A stretch of DNA of 64,000 nt from Bacillota bacterium. GTDB lineage: Bacteria > Bacillota > Clostridia > Peptostreptococcales > Anaerovoracaceae. This document shows positions 42,101 to 43,872 of this stretch, piece by piece. The notes beneath the pieces were generated by a model. That model ran no database searches. It was given only the letters and a program-made list of their open reading frames with translations, and was not told where the DNA came from. A program made the translations under genes and the position numbers. Every line of letters begins with the position of its first letter. The first letter of the stretch is position 1. The stretch covers positions 27,064 through 91,063 of the forward strand of contig JAGAXF010000033.1 of the NCBI GenBank assembly GCA_017941085.1, written 5' to 3'.

Positions 42101-42647
42101 TCATTGAATAAAGGTCACCGTCGAGCCTGTTGATCTTATTGGGCTCAAGCTTGATGGCGCCCTCCAACGTTCCGTCATACATCTGAGTCCTGTTGCCGGC
42201 GGAATTTACTCCATCCACAAGTCCGGCTAAGATTGCAGGGTCATCGGAAACCTTTTTGTATATACCCCCAGATGCGTTTATTTTGCTCTGGTCGATAAAG
42301 ATTGTACCGAGGGGAAGTCCCGCCGCAAAACTGGTCGCAGATGTCGTGCTCTGAGACTGGAACACACCATCTACGGTGTAGGGGCCGTAATCGGGGCCAT
42401 ACTGGGCTTGCGTGTTATAGCCATTAGGAACGAATCCCGTGCTGATGGTGCCCGTATAGAAATCAGTACCCTGAGTGACCTCTCCATTCGGCACGGTGTT
42501 TTTAAGATCATCGGCATATGCCTCATAAACCCCACCGCGGGTTATTATACCGCCGATGTCGGCTATCGCGCCTCCTATTCCGATTATTACTGCGAGTAGT
42601 AGCGCAAGAGCGCGCTTACCTTTGGTTATTGTTTTTGTTTTGTTCAT
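21156..42647 (-). CDS. Giant multi-domain cell-wall surface protein (Cna-B/FctA repeats, LPxTG-like anchor)
   Basis: One open frame of about 7160 residues with no stop. The start at 42647 follows GAGGGG and gives a classical signal peptide; an ATG at 42761 behind GAGAGG would add 38 residues and is a real alternative. Order: signal peptide; adhesin-like head (about 570 residues); then roughly 35 domains. Most are Cna-B (motifs such as VTKEW, FxNLPxY, TNT). About ten are FctA/Spy0128-like (KxxxGRxW ... GDFFYIMKE ... TPVYTN), and one is a SpaA-type prealbumin domain. Lys, Glu and Asn at expected sites suggest many intramolecular isopeptide bonds. The C-terminus has four Flg_new-type repeats, a Pro/Thr linker and a sorting signal. 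Small Tyr-rich cassettes interrupt several domains. No sortase is encoded in the window. It probably makes a very long surface stalk that presents the head; the ligand is unknown. Confidence 0.9.
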   Translation of the reverse strand: MNKTKTITKGKRALALLLAVIIGIGGAIADIGGIITRGGVYEAYADDLKNTVPNGEVTQGTDFYTGTISTGFVPNGYNTQAQYGPDYGPYTVDGVFQSQSTTSATSFAAGLPLGTIFIDQSKINASGGIYKKVSDDPAILAGLVDGVNSAGNRTQMYDGTLEGAIKLEPNKINRLDGDLYSMTFEDAAILPNGDRADLVITYSNARIVIDQRYASAPVNEQYLHGAVYLSRGNEFSRGTTDKTNFGNVSYRQAAQSAVNATAGSYGDSFENSKAPTPAVGITMDATYTIINKNKTPAEGTFVFAISGINLDRDPDVGGGNNVNKPLWYSYNNNFGGEDGTEHSFFSEAMSINGGQVSDNVYLRPNNNLEDNPEKITGVKGQYFWPNVSKDATTGQIKFISNATPSLGGNDNSYNAGFVVLADASQGLTVTATGHGGGNATGTMQSGVFVSKQIWYRYTSSTGDNGNIQITSEGNFNGKLDDGGDVLGQGTYVIAEGKTVKYTMTPDYGYKISTLQIAKADGTLETVTFNGDDVNKMKKGDQTTWTTAAGKTGTLKYELDGTYTFEYPYAEHDEKIHVEWEPTTADILFSKAWYDDNDKDGMRKGADSDRENGDPAKWPKVKLQRSLNGGLTWSDVATNAYGDPITAEDVPSGKDTDTTSQTVGQYLDGVYTIDKDNGSGTVPHPYTWQYLPMYQYDSNGKTAGEILYRIVEGTPAQLADSSYETSNPKNEEVLEGYHKPVFYDVQQFNLISDETKTIDGLQIYRNAAGDEYVLKSDDKYYPVTNWEADNQEASPQPKPSDLSAAQTSDLKKIDVGGTKYQVLRNNSSNSKYRGKEYVQIGSDYYRVVYNEKSKVAVTLPTDAAELADFKNMTNATLNGFNTADKADPYKSVAVRNEHDVSDIDVEVTKEWNDAYLWDSVNNKPIDTEVLNGNEYNRRDITFTLHGTIGSGSSAQVVDLDESDPNNTDLTITLSKDELNARVQTAGGETVYVDTADDNGTKYVRKGSGSTTDPYVYHKVTAVADANATPQTAGSYESAAATPPPQASNLEEAVNTAYKVDGSHYGAIFEGLQAYHEGQLIKYTVTESFTQADSFTVTGGTIAQVTETDSTTGKVTVTGYTMSDLDQVKENQDLKGYKANFTNTPIVEDKYEPLPIKIKKVDEYTGQPLANAEFTVYTDPAIDEKPKTSTYKQIDGLTVLEKLEEETYTDAASGSTYTVYKEDKTKYVRTPKGTDSETYDYYIYDNGTVDFTTPAATQPTNPSVSYVSTGNRYVKKTDGKYYAVTGNTIATTAADPQPDAASLGKEKNTNYKKVTSDGAEYEVYTDKKGHNYIQKNGEYYEVDIEGNVAAKKADPQPQDPSNTLTQVEVEGQVDEIVVVTDANGEATVTFNETGIYTIIETKAPAGYTADTDQYQFEASKELKEVKYLGPNGDHDTHWWQRLYDLIFGSRTNNKENWKAANDKRTGTLTVEDTPVTANVLVRKVWDDKNDQDGRRPNTDADLPTMTLQYTTKNPTEAAESDWKTAQIYNPDRKSETDPTKIDPGMEDVKDKKTTYAGGAIHKDDNNAYTWTDLPAYRDGKVVYYRIKETGTVIDDDKIYTITSNKTVATGEESFKLVDKNTHAINQIVEVTNSHTPQTLSITATKRWIDNDNALENRPGTLMITLWKEVDNQEIRVKDLTLDGKGVKVPEESEFDANEDGTIDESEKAAYDAAVAAANAEINTGMYETEPTENDNTWNAIFKDLPAYANGAPIKYRLEETLEGESGYVNKYYVNYTNTNGTTVTRSDADSLLANDIERTFNIKDEEIKVGEDTYKVYIKNGKKYVRTGAGTEASPYVYYEIDANGSVDLTKKADPQPKDPVLSKITTETTQATLRVDNTSKNYAKTKKYWLGGANANIRFHLYRTAVTQYVNSNDAEEVISRATYNGLTDDQKANYKPVVPAMESKTSTAEPIKSGTTITVGSDTYDVYNHANGKYYVDKSTTDTPEWHEILGKGTTDEPYSIATDEAEIKINTWTPYDLDASGNPKNYVNKTNSSDVITKADYDALSNEAKANYEITLNPAWEKVTDGTTVGGEHLFVSSAFSTSLTLPGDDEVHDFHNLPEMDANGNPYVYRIFETTTSGDWIDDRFEGHYSDDGLTVTNINRLMEEGSTNVDVLKDLSGRDWDAKFKKTGVEADKDIFYFWIEPIKGINPDTGEIIEFGDSDEDQAAKAKVPLPGNGQQYGRALSQNTAVGTTAREVSFSPILYDATDILDATDSTIRSREFYYKVYEAKDNKGTIVEEKDDKGITYDDDTEEDNVWSPKTEVLKVVASADANNVVTTEHSWEKIIKNETTGDVSGIEWTTETPIFKNTYASASEAKAWIEKNVQSREWEDYANGEGDAYQFTITSISGANLNTPGATEDDSYTSMPLVTSTTSNNPQKDLQQLSDSMWAFGLNGNPYTGDMLGKNGEAYFIYEITENPSATSDSRDSLGLSDYTVDGLTYDSNKIFAKVKVSDNWDGTLSFDVHYYTDASCKDKFEITRHKVWIVDKTLTVERYINKNDANDIKTPEEYADLPENSKLDYTLHTEYQYISKADPSVIKSADEYKAMSETDKAKYTNHLKRLLTEQERTAAEEMKTAGKTADLEKAGYREVNVAHFENYETVDIPVKKQWIDGPAVEDVTLHLERHLFPLTDEAQLDGDNGVSVVEAKEALWIPENYRNKTNYDDVKTPAEYNALRDDQKENYELSGDFWQRIGYVYDVKRGEFLKSNGDPKYDSAGSKTSTKLIENEEGFNKDLPKYVVKNGITYRAVYMLIENDTSDAYTREYDPKYYINDKSFKDSKGNDTGALVVKNTVVAKNTANIAAVKQLQGRNWLTSDDFEFELTPYGVAVYDDKDNITSIDTTDAGKAKVPMPADNGAIYSTTTITGYVSKTDATVTKTATEYDALPKIAKSNYEQVTGDETKYVNKEDPDDIITAEVYNALADGPSKLDFVAKEKSNTHAKTVTTTVDPNGNLERLARFGAITYTAEDLDYAKTGKEHLQGDFFYIMKEKLPTIVTTGDNPLYPVEYTVVKNKGASNETTETKTIDNKAMPTLATGETLKSVKFNNGITYDCDEHYVHVRVREDRTRELSTQVAYDETGAGTNNYKPDITKGTQFTPVYTNTYDAETEFTVKVNKYIRGREWQAGDNFDFRMIPMAGAPFKDAHATDFPVEDTYDHADRNQKLDAGNAVHNKEGEHVKRVKVPSEMVGTYDPIDFTYPAIKITLADLNKITTAETQKEPEENKPDTRVYDKNGNLLPVGTVYGQFMYAIEETDEFDDVNTNHVKDLARDPDTEYARVTVYDIGNGKLEHYVEVFGDRYGSQARYVPDPATGENTSVKASVVTFVNKLQRDLSVTKAWAGTATEDVTLKLQWSIDGTSFYDVDGTDWFPNVVGTKEIPKNATGSELTATWENLPAYANIKSYSIEGGSTGADILDLNDKWVYYQVKEVSKYDIEGSGDSNTTPRETADIRYNELPYEPGELITNIDKYKTDAYHTGPQFKEKSDPTDQDEYLAPDDRVKQMYVTNFPKNITEEVSFGVVKQYIGKNWTNESFTFKATPVRSKIGGESAPVDEGAERKIINYVHKDTKQVITEAEFNAITDTEKAKYDKHETTVTNKLPTFKNNNNEAIADINSKSVSVNEHAANFAPIIINRTDLALNPTTGKMEGEFVYKITEVVPNRDVKDTVEVCGKDINGNDVKYKVAKDARENNIKYTTEEHIVIIFAEDNGEEIHTEVRFDDRGVGEFVPVYTNYALMKTPVEGTKTWVGGTPAEHVNGVVNLNGDSTAVVDNAETPNDDMLGLELKRKLDKEGSNVETVSEDDAGRPLEVVWVKRTPNTETVPTGEYELSEDTKVIDGKTYYSKEDDNYTPVDNPEGDPSGNGWYEAETEDRTTYTYVKQEGGDGNGPYTYIIMAKDGEKYVDPYLNAVDEDGYIYDYYIEETEKQTDYVSSYTDSIKGLHITNTNVKADSVVVTKEWVGGPAVEDVTLHLKRMLVPVSKMDGVDYDYLANLNEDVWETVGLVYNAERGDFVNADGTPKYDEELGNTASKDYIEKDFNKDLPMYVTENGVDYRAIYKLEEDNTSDAYVATYRTERTELTYVLTEDTAVDPDKTYYTYDSETEEYTAVTAEGTENPSTEVWYEEKAETTILSNKGGYYLNMGDNPVVTNTVTATNTANIAAVKQLLGREWQEGDDFAFALEPVGKATYYSEDEANRYNEEHAGEQGFTPVKKGDFKEITSTDDAKESVPMPEPDTDRESTTEGAGTKNAKSTTHAKNIMDTVDPNGGLERLARFGAINFDVNDLVFDPSDGHMQGDFFYVMKEVVPADAKNASGNAYGEATVEEKAAGGFSKDGITYDSKEHTVHVKVRENRTGKLQVQIAYDYDTTRPEDITTGTQFTPVYTNKAETTSATITKVWADQNNKYNTRPEVQEFTLMRVYEGENGDPITPVRAKQMDETTDVPVLKLSVEDKDTTDITGNTWKETINNLPKYKLVAVTTEGVTTYVSRPISYYWQEVVPEGYTASGVYEGAVNATTNPTGAVSQVGGNSATILVNNNSTLTNTLTGGELVVTKTWDDENDTDGLRAEAITAFKTNLKLYANGEEVTVDTSQTPAADSVTKTVTDATGSTPLTVTYKNLPVKDASGKAITYTVDEGTISGYALTDATASATTTGTTLTVAQGETTAKGTLALVNKHVPGTTELVITKSWDDSNNADGKRPTIQQLQAALKLYADGTEKTGVTPTVSFNTDGTWTVKWANLPAKKNTEGTSDGIVYTAKEVNVNITGSDTVATGFDYYVNGASYDNSEALNTDYVTLANEQKDDTTQVYNGGTITNKQTLKDVKVRKYWVDKVNNASDAQDTSTPYPGSSIRPANITLKLVDSNGDTLKDVNGADLSKTVASGTDASLEVLFEKLPIYTKDSTTGAWTTTEVAYTLDENVVPNYTKTTFDLGGVKGIVNTYKMTKFTGTKVWVDGGKVHDNVSELKDKLSLERTINPTGADGWAKVTDDYHIHWNSDGAKSGGSYTQSFEITGLPVMDVDGNDYIYRVVESSVGGDYVTTYTNVANPDTAAFAEENKTDAIYTGGTITNKLEAKIQISGEKYWTDGEPTDHINTDLGLTLHRESKTNGGSVEEDVKDAVITGSWSADEGDGLTGDATYTFGTYDDYEGFTAGEYDKYDPQGYEYIYTVKDEEGCPDGYTPTYHGLDVNNKFNPVHETITPEFIKKAADMPQEVIKAGGKEFTFLLAPQTDTADKATANPDKVTTVTVPGNGDANAVTFDFGEFTFTEEGIYTYKLVEIPEDGWTSDREETTFTIEVVDNNGTLEGTINWPDGAPTSNGKLVITNTYNPAAVTSSVTDQIELTKEITGDDRTLKAEEFSFTMTGLSADDAGDGYADASGKNATGTNKADGTVAMSKVGFSEPGKYAFEIAEESGTLPGITYADTKYTVVATVTGNDNGKLDVAWSILKKDEAAVTETSMTFSNEYDDLEISESIKVNKILEGRDLADEEFEFILAGDGENQAKKNVKGAMDDTSKKATGAVNFDDIKFTLEDLCDHNGSYMDHDGDGEYSREFTYTLFEKSGTIDGVLYDGDVHELKATLKYIPAKAAVADDPETTDVDETAAAVDAHLEVTWTLDEQAVDFKKAEPDTVDFENKYDPNAVSSSLTDTYAVNKEIIDTDGKGRKPEADEFIFKLEGQPVGTKGNNGTAPVDSTVDASAIKLLATNDINGKVEFGKIPFSKVGVYVFKLTELVGNDATIDPYDEAVRIATATVTDNKDGSMSVEWNLIDESAVEGTPADNPTVDQDGKVATFTNATVQTTVDKPVRIVWVNDTEVDDTLGQDGTVKDRPESVTVTLQKQIDTDGDGTPDTWVDVEEPDVANPGQTTGKPWNVELTTDNAEDDDPDNWFDDSYTGLPKFDQNGKEVKYRVVQSGFKSPAKTVAPNAVDNGDGTTTTDSTSPAGYSATPFNIGIGDGISTLANLYQTVSINGTKVWVDGDQSHNNSSEVKFIVQRSVDGNTWTDLVEGTDYSVVWSGSNDQNFDIRGLTRYADSDHNAEYQYKVVEDVPENYTATYETSSGAVDSIVKGTTITNTAEMISIYAEKQWAGDLGHEGDRSEVKFTLYKTVSGKKQIVGEKTLATGTNNAEELKVQWDNLPKYVGSTDTEIIYSVEETSAPEGYTVGDVVGSGTETAPFKIVNTYNSSVTSITVMKKWNDNNDQDGVRQPEIKVQLLRKIADSDDEYEIFGQPQTLSEDNNWTHIFNNLPSSADLGHNYSYIVRELDGNTVLDEGGSTGEGYKVSYSSSGTTTAITNTLIPGTTSIAAVKEWAGDTVDGTDDYYGMRTDVVLHLYGMKDNMVVYDAGTKEIPLGSDEQVVWENLPKRHYSDTDLTWKIVEEEVFGYTSSYEWEDGVCTVTNTYAGPVTKVSVTKEWQDDNDRDSKRPTEVTYELWQKAGDGEAEKIDEVTVDVASDGAANYTWDNLVQTKEVETGETETVTRYEYQDKQVTNDDGEYAYTLLADGSTVYVAEADKATYDEDTENYEPLMENVQEEISEEKALMKEVAVIYSVKEKKLKEELGYNDPIVEAVEPGEFNVINSKTEFDTVDVVVTKTWADGDNKDGVRPDHILITLKGTDGSSRSQILTTENAESANVWKYTFKDLPANKAKGEPITYSVTEATVAGYTSAVSTENPLNLINSRTVASAKTLEVTKVWKDNKGNVLEEAPEDAVFHLVRVVEGYGPQIVEGQDKTISKGSKGEDLKVKWENLIGKIDGKNVTYSVEEDSIEGYTTSMTDGVDNMGTISITVTNQSNAVDPEKVTITYKDSEGNVIRTEEIIRGENEPEAPENPSREGYTFTGWQRSTDDNGNVTYTATWLEEPEPVKILPKVTYLDPKADGEDGTGKMILQAKKYADQVAADAEASGKADKPEDPSHEGYEFTGWVVNKDEFGDYIIVATYNEIQEQPVEKVTVSYIDGQSGEPIVVRESVEDPSTVEPPAENPSHEGFSFVDWVEIKDEAGNIIFVAKYDTDCKNTPAKDTIWVRYIDEDGSTIYMDRTDIPVDGEIPVPEQPTKDGYNFKGWDKVVDPDGNITFIAQWEPVIPDTPGEKEVTPTPTPTPPAEKGNSAPLTGDENNLILWLGLLAGSTGLLVYKRRRV
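21159..21255 (-). other. Cell-wall sorting signal of the giant protein
   Basis: C-terminal motif APLTGD, a variant of LPxTG, is followed by a hydrophobic stretch (LILWLGLLAGSTGLLVY) and the basic tail KRRRV. A Pro/Thr-rich linker (TPTPTPPAEKGN) precedes it. Covalent anchoring by a sortase is expected. Confidence 0.85.
21300..22195 (-). repeat. Four Listeria-Bacteroides (Flg_new/InlB-B type) repeats
   Basis: Four successive repeats of about 65-80 residues carry the pattern GYxFxGW ... DxxGNxxxxAxY/W. The cores are GYTFTGW, GYEFTGW, GFSFVDW and GYNFKGW. Approximate limits are 22195-21990, 21989-21741, 21740-21538 and 21537-21300. They form the wall-proximal part of the giant protein. Confidence 0.8.
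29389..30690 (-). repeat. Duplicated Cna-B + FctA unit, copy B
   Basis: This 1.3-kb segment encodes a Cna-B domain (VTKEWVGGPAVEDVTLHL) joined to an FctA-like domain (NIAAVKQLLGREW ... GTQFTPVYTN). It matches copy A at 33223-34722 through its full length at protein level. It has no 27-codon cassette, but carries a different Tyr-rich insert near 30167-30306. Its base composition is visibly richer in G and C than copy A. Confidence 0.75.
30167..30306 (-). repeat. Tyr-rich EDT cassette, copy 1
   Basis: Encodes a segment of about 46 residues with key elements YVLTEDT, KTYYTY, YTAV, NPS and WYEE. It is inserted in the Cna-B domain of copy B between the VATY and LSNKGGYY segments. Its relative is at 30936-31064. 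Confidence 0.65.
30936..31064 (-). repeat. Tyr-rich EDT cassette, copy 2
   Basis: Encodes YELSEDT, KTYYSK, YTPV, GDPSG and WYEAE in the same order and spacing as copy 1 at 30167-30306. It lies inside the preceding Cna-B domain, after VVWVKRTP. Confidence 0.65.
31770..31847 (-). repeat. 27-codon Tyr cassette, copy 8 (26 codons)
   Basis: Begins YVHKDT and ends EKAKY. One codon shorter than the family standard, with Phe replacing the central Tyr (EAEFNAI). It interrupts an FctA-like domain. Confidence 0.75.
33223..34722 (-). repeat. Duplicated Cna-B + FctA unit, copy A
   Basis: 1.5-kb counterpart of copy B (29389-30690): VKKQWIDGPAVEDVTLHL, GYVYDVKRGEF, NIAAVKQLQGRNW, LARFGAITYT, GDFFYIMKE and GTQFTPVYTN occur in the same order. 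It contains three 27-codon cassettes that copy B lacks, one in the Cna-B part and two in the FctA part. Confidence 0.75.
33735..33926 (-). repeat. 27-codon Tyr cassettes, copies 6 and 7
   Basis: Copy 6 (33846-33926, 81 nt) starts YVSKTD and ends AKSNY. Copy 7 (33735-33818, 84 nt) starts YVNKED and ends SKLDF, with one extra codon and a final Phe. They are nine codons apart in the loop of the FctA-like domain where duplicate copy B has only a short Ser/Thr/Gly linker. Confidence 0.8.
34476..35042 (-). repeat. 27-codon Tyr cassettes, copies 3, 4 and 5
   Basis: Three copies of exactly 81 nt: copy 3 at 34962-35042 (YINKND to KLDY), copy 4 at 34860-34940 (YISKAD to KAKY) and copy 5 at 34476-34556 (YRNKTN to KENY). 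Copies 3 and 4 are only seven codons apart and sit where a Cna-B/FctA junction would be expected. Confidence 0.8.
36489..36926 (-). repeat. 27-codon Tyr cassettes, copies 1 and 2
   Basis: Copy 1 at 36846-36926 (YVNSND to KANY) and copy 2 at 36489-36569 (YVNKTN to KANY), each exactly 81 nt. Shared positions are Tyr1, Lys/Ser4, Asp/Asn6, Val10, Ser/Thr12, Tyr16, Leu19, Lys24 and Tyr27. The DNA of the two copies is well diverged although the protein pattern is kept. They lie in one interrupted Cna-B domain that starts KKYWLGGAN. Confidence 0.8.
36675..40373 (-). repeat. Family of about eight Tyr-rich KYV cassettes with ADPQP tails
   Basis: Dispersed segments share a pattern of (E/T)Yx(V)Y, then a short turn, KYV(R/K), a variable loop, YYxV or YYxI, and often a tail ADPQPxxP. 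Approximate copies: 36675-36774, 37077-37233, 38572-38706, 38752-38863, 38867-39020, 39550-39699, 40085-40208 and 40245-40373. Three of them sit in tandem inside a split SpaA-type domain. Confidence 0.7.
40900..42560 (-). other. Adhesin-like N-terminal head of the giant protein
   Basis: About 550 residues after the signal peptide and before the first Cna-B domain (ILFSKAWYDDNDKDG). It is rich in Gly, Asn and Ser, has no recognised motif, no repeats and no thioester-type Cys-Gln pair that I can see. In other surface proteins this is where the ligand-binding domain lies. A beta-rich fold is likely; function is not known. Confidence 0.5.
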
Positions 42648-42833
42648 TTTTTCCCCTCTTGAACTTGTATCTCTACGGTTCGCAATATCTCTCATTTCTG
42701 TCTTCATATCCGCGAATCTAATTTCATTCTTTGCTGCGTTTCCTGAAACTTGCTTCTCCATCGTTTTCCTCTCAGTTCCCTTCTAAATTCCCTTTACCTT
42801 TTGGGTTCCTGCTCTTCCCCTTTTGCGGTGTTT

Positions 42834-42856
42834 TTGTTAGTGTTGGTACCTAACAA
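42834..42856. promoter_or_regulatory. Inverted repeat between hepT and the giant gene
   Basis: TTGTTAG and CTAACAA form a perfect 7-bp inverted repeat with a 9-nt spacer, immediately after the hepT stop and about 75-190 bp before the two possible starts of the giant gene. On the minus strand it is followed by A residues, so it is not a terminator of hepT. It may be an operator, or a weak terminator for plus-strand transcription. Confidence 0.4.
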
Positions 42857-42862
42857 GGTTGG

Positions 42863-43204
42863 TTAATCTATATCCAGTAGAATCTCTTGAATTTGTTGTT
42901 TGAATTTAGGAAAATCGTTCAGAACTGTGTTATAAACGTCTCCCATGTTCAGTGTTTGATATGCATGAGCAGCTATGTCTCTGAAACCAGCAGCCTCTCG
43001 CCACGCTATTTCAGGATATTGGGTTCGAGTTTCATTGGTGACACTTTTGACTAACTCACCAATGTTTATTACTGTCATCGAAACAGCTCTCTTTTGCATT
43101 TCGTTATCTGTGAAGTCATCTTGGCTTGTGTCGCTTATCAGTTCTAAGGCTATATTGAGTTCACTAATAATTTTCACAAGTATTATTTTGTCTCTATGAT
43201 TCAT
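42863..43204 (-). CDS. hepT: HepT-type HEPN ribonuclease toxin
   Basis: Toxin of the MntA-HepT (type VII) system. HEPN proteins of this family cleave RNA and are silenced when their partner adds AMP to a tyrosine near the active site. The 113-residue product carries the RX4HXY motif at R75-H80-Y82 (RDIAAHAY), with the tyrosine being the expected AMPylation site. Start at 43204 (ATGAATCATAG) overlaps the mntA stop by 11 nt; the longer frame to 43225 has no merit. It is complete and looks functional. It lies upstream of the giant gene on the same strand. Confidence 0.9.
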   Translation of the reverse strand: MNHRDKIILVKIISELNIALELISDTSQDDFTDNEMQKRAVSMTVINIGELVKSVTNETRTQYPEIAWREAAGFRDIAAHAYQTLNMGDVYNTVLNDFPKFKQQIQEILLDID

Positions 43205-43496
43205 ACAGCGGGACCTCCCTGTCAATTCTTATCATTGCATCTTTTGAAAGCGGTCCATGTATGACGTCCACATTCTTCTTTAAAAGTTCCTGTATCCTGT
43301 ACCTAATCTCTAGAATTAAGAACAACGACACTGTGGGTGTAAGGAACTCCATAAGTATATCCACGTCACTGTCCTCTGTGGCTTTGCCATTAGCATATGA
43401 GCCAAACAAGGATGCTCGTTTGATAGGATAATCTTGGGCAATATCAGTTATTGCCTTTGATATCTCTTCAATTGTCAGTGTTGCAGTTGTATTCAT
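43194..43496 (-). CDS. mntA: MntA-type nucleotidyltransferase antitoxin
   Basis: Minimal nucleotidyltransferase that neutralises HepT by AMPylation. The 100-residue protein has the complete GSX10DXD motif (G32-S33 to D44 and D46) and the third carboxylate at D77 (NVDVIH). The start at 43496 is preceded by GGAAGGGA; the frame can be extended to 43559 but without a ribosome binding site at that end. mntA is the first gene of the pair and overlaps hepT by 11 nt, typical of toxin-antitoxin coupling. Its promoter candidate is at 43574-43602. Confidence 0.9.
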   Translation of the reverse strand: MNTTATLTIEEISKAITDIAQDYPIKRASLFGSYANGKATEDSDVDILMEFLTPTVSLFLILEIRYRIQELLKKNVDVIHGPLSKDAMIRIDREVPLYES

Positions 43497-43573
43497 CTTG
43501 AAGTTCCCTTCCAATTTCTTTCTATATGTCAAACTGTTTTTAGGCATTAAAAAATGCACAATTTCTCAACAAT

Positions 43574-43602
43574 ATTTTAACACCAATCTTCTATATGTGC
43601 AA
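43574..43602 (-). promoter_or_regulatory. Promoter candidate of mntA-hepT
   Basis: Minus-strand -35 TTGCAC (43597-43602) and -10 TAAAAT (43574-43579) with 17-bp spacing. A perfect 14-bp palindrome TGTGTCATGACACA lies at 43688-43701, 86 bp further upstream. The rest of 43497-43733 is AT-rich with no gene seen. Confidence 0.6.
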
Positions 43603-43733
43603 GAAAAAGTTATCAAAATGTGTCCGCCAAATTTCATTGAAATTACAATGTTTTTGAATAGCCAAAAGTATGATTTATGCCTAAAACTGTGTCATGACAC
43701 AAATTGCATTAAAAAGTTCCCAAAATTGGGCAT

Positions 43734-43782
43734 AAAAAAACCTCACAATGGAGCTCATAATTTGAACTCAATTGTGAGGTTT
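43734..43782 (-). terminator. Terminator after tRNA-Pro
   Basis: Minus-strand stem AACCTCACAAT/ATTGTGAGGTT (11 bp) extends past one mismatch into a further six pairs, then a run of seven T. It starts one base after the CCA end of the tRNA. Confidence 0.85.
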
Positions 43783-43859
43783 TGGTCGGAGCGACAGGAC
43801 TTGAACCTGCGGCCTCTTGACCCCCAGTCAAGCACGCTACCAAACTGCGCCACGCCCCG
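43783..43859 (-). tRNA. tRNA-Pro (anticodon GGG), CCA encoded
   Basis: 77 nt including an encoded CCA. The acceptor arm is CGGGGCG/CGCTCCG with one G-U pair, the D-loop contains GTTTGGTAG, the anticodon arm is CTTGA-CTGGGGG-TCAAG giving anticodon GGG, and the T-arm includes GGTTCAAGTCC. It starts 13 nt after the stop of the activase gene, so it is probably processed from that transcript, and is followed by a terminator. Confidence 0.95.
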
Positions 43860-43872
43860 ACAACGTGATAGA

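Noticed and set aside
21156..42761. Giant frame as several fused or frameshifted genes
   Set aside because: There is no internal stop, no internal signal peptide or anchor, and domain order is continuous to a single sorting signal.
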